Under the pieces are notes generated by a model, which saw only the letters and a list, made by a program, of their open reading frames with translations, ran no database searches and had not been told where the DNA came from. A stretch of 64,000 nucleotides of DNA. Source: Leucocoprinus leucothites (lineage: Eukaryota; Basidiomycota; Agaricomycetes; Agaricales; Agaricaceae). A program made the translations under genes and the position numbers. The DNA lies in NCBI GenBank assembly GCA_013368445.1, contig JAACJO010000003.1, positions 1,922,001 to 1,986,000 of the forward strand. Direction: 5' to 3'. Positions 1 to 10,259 of this stretch are shown in pieces (position 1 is the first letter of the stretch; every line of letters begins with the position of its first letter).

Positions 1-494
1 CATCCTCGCCGACAGGTATTGTGGTTGTTGTTGGAGGAGATTATGAAGATATGGAGCGCGGCAAGCACTATCAGATATCCTTAATGACACTGGACACAGA
101 GCGAAACGAACTCCGGACTGTGGTGGGAAAAAGTTCTATGGATGCTGTTGCGGTCCAGGCAGACCCTCGGATTACATTGACTTGTGCACCTGAAATTCTG
201 TGTGCCGCAGGCATAGTAGTCACGCGAACAACCACCAGGCATCAATACAACAGGGTCGCGGCTGCCAGGGATAAGAAGGTATATCAGAAATTGAAGTATT
301 TCCATGTATCATTGGAGGGAGAATCTTGCCTGTCTGTGAAAGAACTCAGGATCCAGGAGAAGGTTGCGAAGAAATTTTATTTCCTGGAGGGCGCGGATAT
401 ATACGATGGAAGAATAGTTTGTACTCCAATGCTAAGGGATGGGGAGCACCAGGCCAGTTTGGGCAGGGTAATTCATGTTATGAAGTATCTCTAA
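1..494 (+). CDS. 3' part of unidentified gene running in from the left edge
   Basis: An open frame enters from the left edge and closes with a stop at 492-494, giving about 164 codons in the window. The encoded segment begins with a Val/Gly-rich stretch (GIVVVVGGDYED), is otherwise mixed and soluble-looking, and has no signal peptide, membrane segment or motif I recognise. It could be the last exon of a longer protein or a chance open frame. No function is assigned. Confidence is low because there is no homology support and the upstream part is outside the window. Confidence 0.3.
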   Translation, partial: SSPTGIVVVVGGDYEDMERGKHYQISLMTLDTERNELRTVVGKSSMDAVAVQADPRITLTCAPEILCAAGIVVTRTTTRHQYNRVAAARDKKVYQKLKYFHVSLEGESCLSVKELRIQEKVAKKFYFLEGADIYDGRIVCTPMLRDGEHQASLGRVIHVMKYL

Positions 495-1329
495 TACATT
501 GCACTTCCCGAGTCGAAGCAAAAAGGAGCCACCAGTACGTGGAACTAGTGACTCGGAGGTCGCAAGGAGCTCCGAGCCTCCAATGTTGTGGTAATGATCT
601 ATATAAGAAAATGATCCTGGTATCCAATGCTTATTGTATCTGAGAAGAAGCACGAAAGGTTACCGAGGAGTCCTGATGTATTTGCTATCTGGTCAACGAG
701 TAGGCTGAACTTGGAGTTCAGTCCGGGTTCAGTCCATAAACATAGAATCCTCTCTCTCTCTCTCTCTCCGGGTTCAGTCCACGTGGGTTGTGACTCTCAT
801 GGCCCTGGGAAGATTGAAGTGACCAATCATTTGCATATAGACCGCGACCAATGTCATCAACTCTAGCACTACCACTGTCTACCAAAAGGTGCTCCAAGAG
901 GCTACTGTACGCATGCCGAAGGATGCTTCCGCAAGAACCGAAGTCTAATGTTAGGGCTGGCTTTCTCACGAATGGCTCTGATTAATGTGTGCTATGTGGG
1001 CTCCAGGAGGCTTTTTCTGTTCAACTGACAGAGAGAGGAGACAATACGGTCGCCACCAGGTTAGGAAACCCAGTCGCTTACATTACATTGTCGCAGAAAG
1101 ACTTTGTATCCGCGCCTACGTAACTAGAAAGTCCTTTGTTCGACCAAACTCAAATTCTCTCGCTAGCTAGTAACTTAAGGTCTTGGGTAAATCAACCTTG
1201 AGCTTGGATAGTGGGGGCTTCTAATCTCATGACATTCTCAGGCTGGTACATGAAACCCATATTGTCCTCACCCTTAAAATATCCCAAATCAAGATACAAA
1301 CGTTACCCAACTCTGCCACTGGACCATCA
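495..1329. other. Intergenic stretch, no gene seen
   Basis: No supported gene. It holds a CT microsatellite flanked by a 14-bp direct repeat (listed separately). A minus-strand open frame at 718-969 is also present, but it has no recognisable domain and could be a further decayed piece of the relic lying to its right. Confidence 0.5.
723..781. repeat. CT microsatellite flanked by 14-bp direct repeats
   Basis: A run of nine CT/TC dinucleotides at about 751-768 lies between two identical 14-base copies of CCGGGTTCAGTCCA, at 723-736 and 768-781. This is a slippage-type duplication around a simple repeat, with no sign of coding function. Confidence 0.7.
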
Positions 1330-1760
1330 TGCTGCACTGAAGGCCAATCTCTGCGCAGATTCTCTGTCTGTTCCGTGAATCATAGAGGACAACCGCCTGG
1401 AACGACCTGAATACGGATTAAGTGATAAACAATGCCGTCATCACCTTGACTATACCTCTTGTTCGGTGCCTTCGCTCTACTTACTCTGATATACAAGGCA
1501 TAAGTTACGTTTTGGCCACTATATCTTGAAGAATCCCCACAAGTCAGTGTCAACATATCGGATTGATTATGGTCGGGCAACGTGACTACCTGCTGAGTCT
1601 GCTTCCCCGCATCCGCCCCAGTTCAACTTTCCTACCTTCCTCCGAATTTCCAGCGCAAGAGCTTGTTCCGCGTAATTCATACGATCAAAAGCTAAAGGTG
1701 TTTGATGCCAAGAGGCTCTGACAACTTCATATAGCTCTCCTCCAGTACCTCAAGAGCCAG
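1330..1760 (-). pseudogene. Probable coding relic on the minus strand
   Basis: Reading the minus strand, a coding-like segment starts near 1745 (GGELYEVVRASWHQTPLAFD...). It can be spliced twice with plausible GT-AG borders: donor GTAGGA near 1636 with acceptor CAG near 1591, and donor GTAAGT near 1487 with acceptor CAG near 1407. It then continues as SFQAVVLYDSRNRQRICAEIG before a stop near 1290-1330. There is no in-frame start codon before it, and its 5' side abuts the LPMO promoter. It looks like the surviving 3' portion of a gene, truncated or decayed. I do not recognise the family. The alternative is chance open frames. Confidence 0.3.
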
Positions 1761-1820
1761 GAACGCTCACATACACGTCAAATGCATTCCGAGGTTGAGG
1801 CGTCACTCTGTTCGCGCACA

Positions 1821-1830
1821 TGTATAAATG
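1821..1830 (+). promoter_or_regulatory. TATA-like box of the LPMO gene
   Basis: TGTATAAATG lies about 40 bases before the LPMO start codon, the usual spacing for a strong, regulated fungal secreted-enzyme gene with a short leader. Confidence 0.5.
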
Positions 1831-1870
1831 CAACTTCAATCTGATGGTGATAACAATTCACAGCTCAAAT

Positions 1871-3221
1871 ATGAAAGCTTCTCTAGTGCTACCTTCGCTT
1901 GCCGCTTGGCTAGCGGGCACTGTATCTGCCCACACCATCTTACAGGAGTTATATGTCAATGGCGTATCTCAAGGACATATGCAGGGAATCCGTGTTCCCG
2001 ATTACGACGGCGTATGTTATTAACTTTTCTACCAGGTCCCCATTCTGAGCACCGGATTTTGACACCCACAGCCAATTACGGATGTCAATTCTAAGGACAT
2101 CATCTGCAATGGGGGAATCAACCCATATCACCAACCTGTCTCACAGAAAGTTATTACCGTTCCAGCTGGTGCTCAGGTCACCGCTGAGTGGCATCACACG
2201 TTAAACGGCGTTGACTCAAGCGATGCCGCCGATCCGATTGACGCATCCCACCATGGCCCTGTCTTGGCTTATCTGTGAGTAGTCATCGTCGACGCGATTT
2301 TTTCAGCGCCTTTGAATACCTGAACAACAGGGCTAAAGTTCCTAACGCGCTTCAAACGGATGTGACTGGCCTCAAGTGGTTCAAGATCTACCACGACGGA
2401 TACACAAGTGGCACTTGGGGAGTTGATAGACTTATTAAAAACAAAGGCAAGGTCAGCTTTTCGATCCCAAGCTGCATTGCCGCGGGTCAATACTTGCTGC
2501 GCGTGGAACTTATCGGTAAGCATCATACTTTCAGCTCACTTACTTACCTTTCTCACTCGCCTTTCTACAGCCTTACATAGTGCCGGGAGCTACCCTGGCG
2601 CCCAGTTTTATGTACGTCTATGTGGCGTTGTTTTTTCACCTGTGGAATATAATAACGTTGGCGAATGTAGATGGAATGTGCTCAACTTCAAATCACTGGT
2701 GGTGGAAGCACCTCCCCTGCCACTGTCAGCTTCCCCGGTGCATACCACGGTAAGTCAGCAAATGCATATACAATAGACTACAATTGATTACTGTTTCCGA
2801 ATCACGGCAGGATCTGACCCGGGCATCACTATCAACATCTACACCAGTCTCTCAGGCTACACCATCCCAGGACCTTCTGTCTTCAGTTGCAATGGTAGCG
2901 GAGGTGGCGGTGGTGGAAGCACGACCGCTGCACCTCCTGCGAGCACTACTACTACTACTCCTTCTTCTCCATCTACTACTGCACCCAGCAGTGGTACTGT
3001 TGCTCAATATGGGCAATGTGGCGGTATTGGGTGAGCTACCAGGAATCCAAGACACATATCAATTCTCTTCTGACTAGAATTAATAGCTGGAATGGCGGGA
3101 CGGCCTGTGTGTCGCCATATACTTGCCAGAAACTAAATGACTACGTGAGATTATTTTCGTCACAGGGTCGTTCAGTATGATGCTGACGACCGTTTACTAA
3201 CAGTACAGCCAATGCTTGTAG
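1871..3221 (+). CDS. AA9 lytic polysaccharide monooxygenase with C-terminal CBM1
   Basis: A secreted copper enzyme that oxidatively cleaves cellulose or related glucans. Eight exons: 1871-2011, 2072-2274, 2331-2515, 2571-2611, 2671-2749, 2811-3030, 3087-3144 and 3204-3221, all with GT-AG borders, giving 314 residues. Residues 1-20 are a signal peptide ending VSA, so the mature protein starts with His21, the N-terminal histidine of the copper-binding histidine brace. The second brace histidine lies in SHHGPVLAY and the axial tyrosine in GAQFYMEC. After a Gly/Ser/Thr/Pro-rich linker (about residues 245-278) comes a cellulose-binding CBM1 with the hallmark [12 protein letters not shown] and a closing YYSQCL. 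Family size, active site and domain order are all as expected for a functional enzyme. The start was chosen because it gives the signal peptide directly before the histidine. The last exon is only 18 nt. Confidence 0.95.
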
Positions 3222-5270
3222 CGCACCTTTGGCAAAGTACACGTCTTGCGAACGTCTCTGCAGCAGAGTGGCCTTCATTATAACGGTTCTTTTCTTACTG
3301 TCGCCTATTATATGTCATTATTTTGAACATCCCGTATCGGTTTCGGATCATTGCGATGTTCCCGCAAGACTGCATGATATACGTTCCTGAGTCTTTTTGC
3401 AAAGTAAACTGGTATCACCGTCGTTGAGTTAGCTTCAAAGATAAGGCTTGCATACACATTCACATCCGAGAATAAGGGACAGCATCAGAACTTGGAAGGA
3501 CGGATGATCTTGAGGGTAACTTGGAAGTCAGAGTGGCTGTTAATCTTATCTCACGACCATGACACACCACTCTGATTGATCCCACAATCTCTCGGGGTCG
3601 CGAAAATAGGCTTGTATTCCACGCTCTAGCGCTTTAATTGCCTCTGCGCGCTTGCCAGGCAGTCTTCTGAGCTCTTCTCGTATAATCAAAACTCAAAACA
3701 GAGATCGCCCCTCGTTTCCGGAATGGGAGCACTGTTCTAGCACTTCGCATTCCAGAGGCCCAACTCGCTCAAACCGAGCAGAAGTGCGAAAACAAAAAAA
3801 ACAAAAAGGGAAAACAAACCGATTCAAGCCTGACAGTGAGCCGAGGAAGGACTAGTGGTAAAAGATGGATATGATGAATGGAAGCCTACGATAAGATTCG
3901 ATTGAATGGCGACTCGGGGACATCTTGGAATCGAGAAGTTGATCGGCGTGGGACTTGGACTAGAACCCCCGCGCGGACCGTGCTACTGGCCCCCTACTAC
4001 CGGACTAAGTGTGCATAGATTGGCAATGCCGGCTGGGAATTTCATTTATACCGGTTCTGTTTGTGTTTCTCGTTTGGTTCACTTTGGGCGAGCTCGGAAC
4101 TTGTATTTTTCTTCTTTTCCCCGCTGGAATGTTGCGACTTTAAGGTTCTTGCGAGGAGTGATTCGGATATAGTAGCAACTGGCATGAAAACTCAAAATAT
4201 CTCCCGCGGCTCGGTGGTTTGTCGCTGTTCCTCGTTCGCGGGCTTGAATGAGATCCGACCTAAGAACAGACAAGTTGTTTGCGGTGGGTAACAAGAGCCT
4301 TTTTTTTTTGACAGAACGCTGATGTGATGTATAAGGCAAAAGTTTCAAGGTACCAGATAGATTGTATAATGTCTGGATAGAGAGGTCGGAGACACGAGTC
4401 TCGCAAATATGACGGCAATCGTGTGGTGTCTCTAGGTGTGGAGGTAGGTAGTACCTTGTGGCTTGACTACGGTGGTGTAATTGCCGCAGGTAAATGTGTC
4501 CCTATTCAATTACCCCCGTGTCGCAACTGCTCTAAGTATGCGGGTTTCAAGGAAGAAGGATACTCCTCAGTTGGAACTTCTGTTCTTCAATAAACATACC
4601 ACCCAACATTTAGAAGAGAGTCACCTTTCTGTGTTTGTGTGCCGAAAATAAACAAACGAAGAAGTATCTGACAAAGGTATCTGACGGACCTTATGACATG
4701 ACAGCTCAAATGACAGGATATATGAAAGCCGGAATGTTCGCCCCTCCCCGAACCGGCGCCGTCTTGCCCACGCGGTGTCGTAAACGTCCCCGACCGACCG
4801 AGTTGGGTGCGGGTATATTGTGTGCCGGGTACAGCACCGACGACCGGGTTTTGTGTATGTTCAGTTTGCCGATACTTCGGCGACCAGTGTTCAAACGTTC
4901 AACTTGAACATGAGAATACACTCTCACTCTCATCAGTCTATCATTCATTGTGCCTGTTGAATGAATGAATGACTTGAATGAATATGAAGGAAGGAATTTT
5001 CTAAGATTGGATTTGTCGTCATGCGGGGGAATATAAGTAGGAGGAAGCGAATAGTAAGCACCTCACTCACTCTTAACTCTCACTGGCACTCCCGATCGGC
5101 GCTTAGCTTATCGAACACAACTGTCTAGCACAAACCAAAGTTTATTGTTTGATTGATATACCACATCTCTCGTCCTCTCTATCTATCTCTGTCTCTTGAC
5201 TTGCAACTTCCTACGGACTCACCTGATTTCGTTCTCTAATTTCGAACTTGTCTTTATTCCTATTTCTGCA
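3222..5270. other. Two-kilobase intergenic region
   Basis: No supported gene; open frames here are short and lack domains. The left end is the 3' flank of the LPMO gene. The right end is the promoter and pyrimidine-rich leader of the coiled-coil gene, with a TATA-like ATATAAGTAG at 5031-5040. A GAAT tetranucleotide run at about 4959-4985 forms a 9-bp inverted repeat with TCATTCATT at 4941-4949. A poly-T tract lies near 4301-4310. Confidence 0.6.
5031..5040 (+). promoter_or_regulatory. TATA-like box upstream of the coiled-coil gene
   Basis: ATATAAGTAG lies 230 bases before the start codon at 5271 and is followed by a CT-rich leader with CACTCACTC and CTCTCTATCTATCTCTGTCTC stretches, typical of highly expressed fungal genes. 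Assignment is by position only. Confidence 0.35.
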
Positions 5271-7319
5271 ATGGCCGCGACCTTGGTTCAACCACACAAC
5301 ACCTGCACTTGTAACTGCCATGCAGGTCACCAGCACCACCACCACCAAAGCCACCTTTCTCATCCTTCCTACCCTTTCGCTGGATACCCTGCCGTCATAG
5401 GCGCCGTACCTCCTCCCTCTATCGCTGGCGGCTTCCACCGCGGCGCTCATACTGGTGCAGAACATCAGCATACATTCACCACCGCACCTACCGTCAGTGT
5501 CAATGGTAGTGCCAATGTCACTACTACCTTCAGCGGGCTGGAAGAGCCGCGCGTATACCCATTCAAAGGCGGTCATGTCAAACATACCCACGCGTCGTTC
5601 AGGAGGGACAGTCTTCCGGAATTAACGCCCCATCCCTCTTCTCTTGCTCCTACTACCCACTCTATCACCCACGATGGCCAGCACGCACATACGAACGGGA
5701 AGCCAATCATTGCTGCACCAATCACCCCTCTCACACCCACTCCCTCTCAATCAGGACCTGGAGGAGAGTCGCAAGGGGTGAACAGCTGGGCATTGTGCCT
5801 GCCTATACCCATCCCGCACGGGTTGTCGGGTGCCACATTGGAGAGTTTGACATATACGATCAGATACGCGAGTTTGAACACTGGAAGTGCGAGCGTTCAA
5901 ACGGACGTTGTTCTCACTCGTGGATCAAAATCCGGTGCACAGGGTATTTTGACGGATTATTCCAAAGTACCTCTGTATTCGCATTATGGTGAGGGACGTA
6001 GTGCCCACGGAGGAGGATCGTATGGCCCGCCGATGTTGAATGAAGCATTGGGTTTGGGGTTGGCCAGTGTTCCGGCGTTTAAGAATGGCGCCGTCGGGGG
6101 AGGGTGGAGTCATTATTTGGATCACCAAAAGGTGTATCCGAATGTGAGGGTTGAGGATGGGGAAACGCATGCACATACACATGTGAATCTGCGCGCGCAG
6201 GAGGAGTGTCATGCGTATTTGTTCTTCCACGTGTACGAGTATCCCGAGGCTGATGCTCTGAGGAGTTTATCAGTTGATGTTTCTGCGACGTGGAATGACG
6301 GAGAGGCGTTGAGGAGGTTGAAGGAGGAGCGAGCAGAGGAGAGGAATGAGTTGAGGATGGAGAGGGAGAGATTGGTGTTGATGAAGAGGGAAGTGGAATT
6401 GTCGATTAGGAAGCTGGAGGAAAGTGTTAAGCGTGCGAACGAAGAGAGTGAAAGGAGGACAAAAGGGGAGTTGGAGATTGAGAAAGAGTTGAAGGAGAAG
6501 GAAGAAGAGTTGTTGGAGTTTGAGAGAAAGGCAAAGGAGGCGTATCGCGGGAGGATGAGTGAAGAGACGGAGAGATTAAGGAAACTGGAGGAGATGGAGA
6601 AAGAGGCAGAAGCGTTGTATGCCAAGAGGACAAGAGAGGAGGAGCAGAGGTTGAAAGCGTTTGAAGAGGCCGATGCAAAGGCCAAGGCGGAATACAAGCG
6701 GAGGATGGAGGAAGAAGAGGAGAGGCTGAAGGAGATCGCTGAGGCCGAGGAACGGGCCAAGGCTGAGCACGAGAAACGCGCGTCGGAAGAAGAGGCTAGG
6801 ATGAAAGAAATTGAAGAGGCGCAGCGCAAGTTCAAGGAAGAGGCAGAGAGAAAGGCCAAGGAGGATGCAGAGAGAAGGGCACTTGGGGAGGCCGAGTGGA
6901 AGGCTCATGAAGAGGCTGAACGCAAGGCTCGCGAGGACGCAGAGAGGTGGGCCAAAGAGCAGGCTGCACTCCGACACCAGGAAGAGGAGGAACGGAAAGC
7001 TCGTATTGAGGCTGAACGCAAGGCCAGGGAGGCGGCAGAGCAAAGGGCAAAGGAAGAAGCAGAGCGCAAAGCGAAAGAGGAAGCTGAACGCCAAGCCAGG
7101 GAAGAGGCTGAACGCAAGGCCAAGGCTGCACGGGTGGTGCCATCTGTTGCTGAAGCGCCAGCCGTGGCAGACGACAAAATGCAGGAGCACATTGCGACAG
7201 TGGCAGCGAAGCTGGGTCAGAAATGCAAAAATGGATATGCGTGGGAGAAAAAGGCGCACGGGTACAAGTGCAGCGGAGGAGGTCACTTCATCTCCTTCAA
7301 GGACCTGGGAATGCAGTAG
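5271..7319 (+). CDS. His-rich coiled-coil protein of unknown function
   Basis: A single exon of 682 residues. The ATG at 5271 is chosen because the in-frame codon upstream at 5196 lies in the CT-rich leader and is not an ATG. Residues 1-30 hold a Cys/His-rich cluster (CTCNCHAGHQHHHH), a possible metal-binding patch. Residues about 30-340 form a Pro/His/Thr-rich region followed by a more globular-looking segment that ends with LFFHVYEYPEADALR. Residues about 345-625 are an uninterrupted, highly charged Glu/Arg/Lys/Ala coiled coil in which EAERKAKEEAE-type units repeat. The last 45 residues form a small module with two cysteines and GYKCSGGGHFIS. No signal peptide or membrane segment. The architecture suggests a scaffold or filament-forming protein, but no function can be assigned. 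The F-box gene follows 72 bases downstream of its stop on the same strand. Confidence 0.85.
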   Translation: MAATLVQPHNTCTCNCHAGHQHHHHQSHLSHPSYPFAGYPAVIGAVPPPSIAGGFHRGAHTGAEHQHTFTTAPTVSVNGSANVTTTFSGLEEPRVYPFKGGHVKHTHASFRRDSLPELTPHPSSLAPTTHSITHDGQHAHTNGKPIIAAPITPLTPTPSQSGPGGESQGVNSWALCLPIPIPHGLSGATLESLTYTIRYASLNTGSASVQTDVVLTRGSKSGAQGILTDYSKVPLYSHYGEGRSAHGGGSYGPPMLNEALGLGLASVPAFKNGAVGGGWSHYLDHQKVYPNVRVEDGETHAHTHVNLRAQEECHAYLFFHVYEYPEADALRSLSVDVSATWNDGEALRRLKEERAEERNELRMERERLVLMKREVELSIRKLEESVKRANEESERRTKGELEIEKELKEKEEELLEFERKAKEAYRGRMSEETERLRKLEEMEKEAEALYAKRTREEEQRLKAFEEADAKAKAEYKRRMEEEEERLKEIAEAEERAKAEHEKRASEEEARMKEIEEAQRKFKEEAERKAKEDAERRALGEAEWKAHEEAERKAREDAERWAKEQAALRHQEEEERKARIEAERKAREAAEQRAKEEAERKAKEEAERQAREEAERKAKAARVVPSVAEAPAVADDKMQEHIATVAAKLGQKCKNGYAWEKKAHGYKCSGGGHFISFKDLGMQ

Positions 7320-7391
7320 TTCGCTATAAATACTTCTTTACGTCAACCATGTACGATTAGATATTTCTTGCCAATTTCTAGTTCAACCACC

Positions 7392-10259
7392 ATGTTTGCC
7401 ACCTCCCCCAATGGCATACACGCCCTCCCCGTTGAGCTCCTCACCCGAGTCTTCGTTCTCGGCGCACAGGACGACCACCCTTACAAACTCTCCCCCTTTC
7501 TCCTCAAGCCAGACCAGAACTACTATGCAGTTCCCTCCACTCTTTTCCAGCTCACCGCATCACACGTCTGCCATCACTGGCGCCACGTTGCCCTCAGGTC
7601 CCCTGCTCTATGGACTACTCTTTACTTTCGCGAGCAGTCTCATATTCCACGCGCTACCGCTTTTCTCGGACGCTGCGCACGTAGCCCCAGTCGACGCCTC
7701 GACATCCTTGTCGACACTGTTGCATCCCAGGACCACGTCCCTGGCGTCACCCTCTGCAGGGACGAACTCACCTCCATCTTTGATCTCATTTGCCCCCATG
7801 TCCCTTTTTGGCGTGCGTTTCATCTCATAATTCGAGACGATACATGCAAGCAAATTGCTCGCAAGTACCTCGGAAATGCGCCTCCTGCTCCCAACCTCCA
7901 GACCCTCCAACTGTATCACTTTGAGGATTTTCGCGCAGTGCAGGATCTCTACATTGCCACGTACAGACCACCCGTTCGCATTTTCAGTAATTCCTTGCCA
8001 CAGTTGAAGAACGTTTCCTTGATCGGCGTTAATCTCCCTTGGGACGCAAGTCCTTACTTGCACAATTTGCACGTACTTGAACTTGCCCTCCATTCCGACC
8101 ACACGCGTCCGCCCTACGTATACTGGGACAGGATGCTCCGCTTTAGCCCTCACCTCCAGCGTCTCCTCCTCACCTATTCTGGGCCGAGGGCAGAGAACGG
8201 CACCGAGGACCTTGCGTGGACAACACATGACTACTCATGCTTTGATTCTTATGACTCCTCCCCCTCCTCCACTCCCCCGCATTCCCCTTACGCAACCGAA
8301 GCTACCCGGAAACGGAATGCGCAAGGAAAGGCTAAACAGGACGACTCTTACAACGAAGACAACAGCCTCGTTCTGTTGGAGTCCTTGTGGGAACTGAGCT
8401 TGACTGACTTGGACCCAGATTATCTTTGTCGAGTCTTGCAACGCCTCGTGATGCCTAACGTGAATAAACTCAGTCTCGATCTGCCGGACCAGGATTTCAC
8501 CCCTTTTGTCGAGCTTATCGCGCCATCGCCGCCGTTGTTGCTCTTACATGAACAACACGCGCATGAGCGAGCCCTGGCTGGCAATGATGACGATGCTGGC
8601 AACATTCATTGCAGTGATGCCACTCTGAGCCATGATGTTGGCGCCGTGGCCGCGCAATTACCCTCAGGCGATGATGACGTGCGTCAGGAATTGGCTTCTA
8701 GTTCTGGTTCTTCTTCGTTGTCAGAGGAGCAAGAGCGAAAATTTCCTCTGTCGCCGGCATCGTCCTCCGCACAGACACCGACGTTTCATACTATCCCGCC
8801 GCCACCATCATCAGCAACCCATACCATCATCCTTGCCGACGCTTCTTCTGCAACTTCATTCCCAGCATCTTCGTCTGCTTCTTTGTCTTCCATCAAGCCC
8901 GTTTTGTCCTCGATATCCCCATCGATAGGAAGTTCATCAGGTTCGAACATGGTGTCGGCCTCACGGAATGTGAATGATGTGAACACTAGTTCCATTTCAG
9001 TCAATTCCTTAACCTCTTTTGGATCGACTTTGACACCACCATCATCACATTCAACAAGTTCACAATCATTGCTCCCTGGACATGCAGCACTACATTCCAC
9101 ATCGTCATTGCATTCAATTCCTTCCGGACTTGCATCGCCGTCTTATCATTCCTCTTCCACGTCCGCAGTTTCAGTGACGACGACAACGACGACAATGAAT
9201 TCATTCATTCAAGTCAATGTCAACAAGCGCCGACCGTTACCGAGGATATCAACGACCCTGCACACGCTTATCATTACGGCCCTGGATTGTGAGTACAATG
9301 CCTGGAGAGGGTTCTTTGCTGCGTTGGAGGGATTACAGGTGTTGGAAGTCAATTTCTATAAGGTTCAACTTACAAGGTCGAGGGGGCAATCTATGGGTGA
9401 GAAGAGCGGTGGAGCGGCATATCGTGTTTTGTTGGATCGTGTTAGTGTTCAGGATGACTCTGTTCATGGATTTGGACTGGCACGAAGAGGAGGGAGGACG
9501 AGGATGGTGATGCCAATGTTGAGGAGGTGTAAAGTTGCGGGGTTGAGTGGTATGATTGTTAAGCAATTGATCGAGGGGCGCATGAGAGGTGAGGAAGAGG
9601 TAGGGCAAGGGGCCAGGGTAGAGTGGCAGGTTGTAGAAGGCAAGTATATGCAAGGGGATCGAGTATTGAGTGAGGTGTTTGAGAGGGGAGTCTGGGTAGC
9701 GACTGGAACCAGGAATGGGGAGGAGGGGAGAGGGAGGTGGGTGAAGGTGCAAAAGGTTGTGGAGGATGAGGAGGAGGAGGAAGAGGAGGAAGAGGGGGAA
9801 GCTGACGATGGTGATAGTGAGAGCGAAGTTGAGGGGGAGGAAGAGGAGATGAATGGGGATGGGGATGAGGGCGAGGCAGAAGGCGTGGATGAGCTAGAAG
9901 GACATGGTGCGGAAAGAGGAGAAGAACAAGAGGCAGATGACGAAGATGATGGTGAAGAGGAGGAAGAAATCTCAACTCCCGCCGCCGCCAGAGGTGCGCA
10001 CGAATATATCTGCTACCTCGACACTCAAACTACTGCCGCTGTCAACACCAACAACTGCGCCAAGATCAGAGGATCTCGCGCGTCGAGTGTGGGCGGCAGT
10101 AATACTTCGGATTCTGCTACTGGATTTTCAGACTCGGCGGCTTCCGAGTCGTCCAGTGGCTCCGAGATTTCAGTGGGATTCGGATCTTCGCTGGGTACAA
10201 GTGTGGGTGTGTGGAGGGGTAGTACGAGGAGGAGTGATAGTCATCGCGGGATGGAGTGA
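7392..10259 (+). CDS. F-box domain protein with Ser-rich middle and acidic tail
   Basis: Intronless, 955 residues from the ATG at 7392 (CACCATG context; the frame extends upstream only without an ATG). Residues about 8-62 form an F-box-like domain (HALPVELLTRVF ... SHVCHHWRHVALRSPALW), the pattern seen in the large basidiomycete F-box families that recruit substrates to SCF ubiquitin ligases through Skp1. Residues about 80-390 carry leucine-rich, LRR-like strands. Residues about 420-620 are low-complexity Ser/Thr/His. Residues about 625-780 return to globular sequence. Residues about 788-860 are almost purely Glu/Asp, and the C terminus is Ser/Gly-rich. The substrate is unknown. The neighbouring coiled-coil gene is on the same strand, but nothing links their functions. 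Confidence 0.85.
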   Translation: MFATSPNGIHALPVELLTRVFVLGAQDDHPYKLSPFLLKPDQNYYAVPSTLFQLTASHVCHHWRHVALRSPALWTTLYFREQSHIPRATAFLGRCARSPSRRLDILVDTVASQDHVPGVTLCRDELTSIFDLICPHVPFWRAFHLIIRDDTCKQIARKYLGNAPPAPNLQTLQLYHFEDFRAVQDLYIATYRPPVRIFSNSLPQLKNVSLIGVNLPWDASPYLHNLHVLELALHSDHTRPPYVYWDRMLRFSPHLQRLLLTYSGPRAENGTEDLAWTTHDYSCFDSYDSSPSSTPPHSPYATEATRKRNAQGKAKQDDSYNEDNSLVLLESLWELSLTDLDPDYLCRVLQRLVMPNVNKLSLDLPDQDFTPFVELIAPSPPLLLLHEQHAHERALAGNDDDAGNIHCSDATLSHDVGAVAAQLPSGDDDVRQELASSSGSSSLSEEQERKFPLSPASSSAQTPTFHTIPPPPSSATHTIILADASSATSFPASSSASLSSIKPVLSSISPSIGSSSGSNMVSASRNVNDVNTSSISVNSLTSFGSTLTPPSSHSTSSQSLLPGHAALHSTSSLHSIPSGLASPSYHSSSTSAVSVTTTTTTMNSFIQVNVNKRRPLPRISTTLHTLIITALDCEYNAWRGFFAALEGLQVLEVNFYKVQLTRSRGQSMGEKSGGAAYRVLLDRVSVQDDSVHGFGLARRGGRTRMVMPMLRRCKVAGLSGMIVKQLIEGRMRGEEEVGQGARVEWQVVEGKYMQGDRVLSEVFERGVWVATGTRNGEEGRGRWVKVQKVVEDEEEEEEEEEGEADDGDSESEVEGEEEEMNGDGDEGEAEGVDELEGHGAERGEEQEADDEDDGEEEEEISTPAAARGAHEYICYLDTQTTAAVNTNNCAKIRGSRASSVGGSNTSDSATGFSDSAASESSSGSEISVGFGSSLGTSVGVWRGSTRRSDSHRGME

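Noticed and set aside
6209..7286. Long minus-strand open frames (up to 236 codons) opposite the coiled-coil region
   Set aside because: They mirror the GAG/AAG-rich coiled-coil codons and are Leu/Phe/Ser-only low-complexity products; shadow frames.
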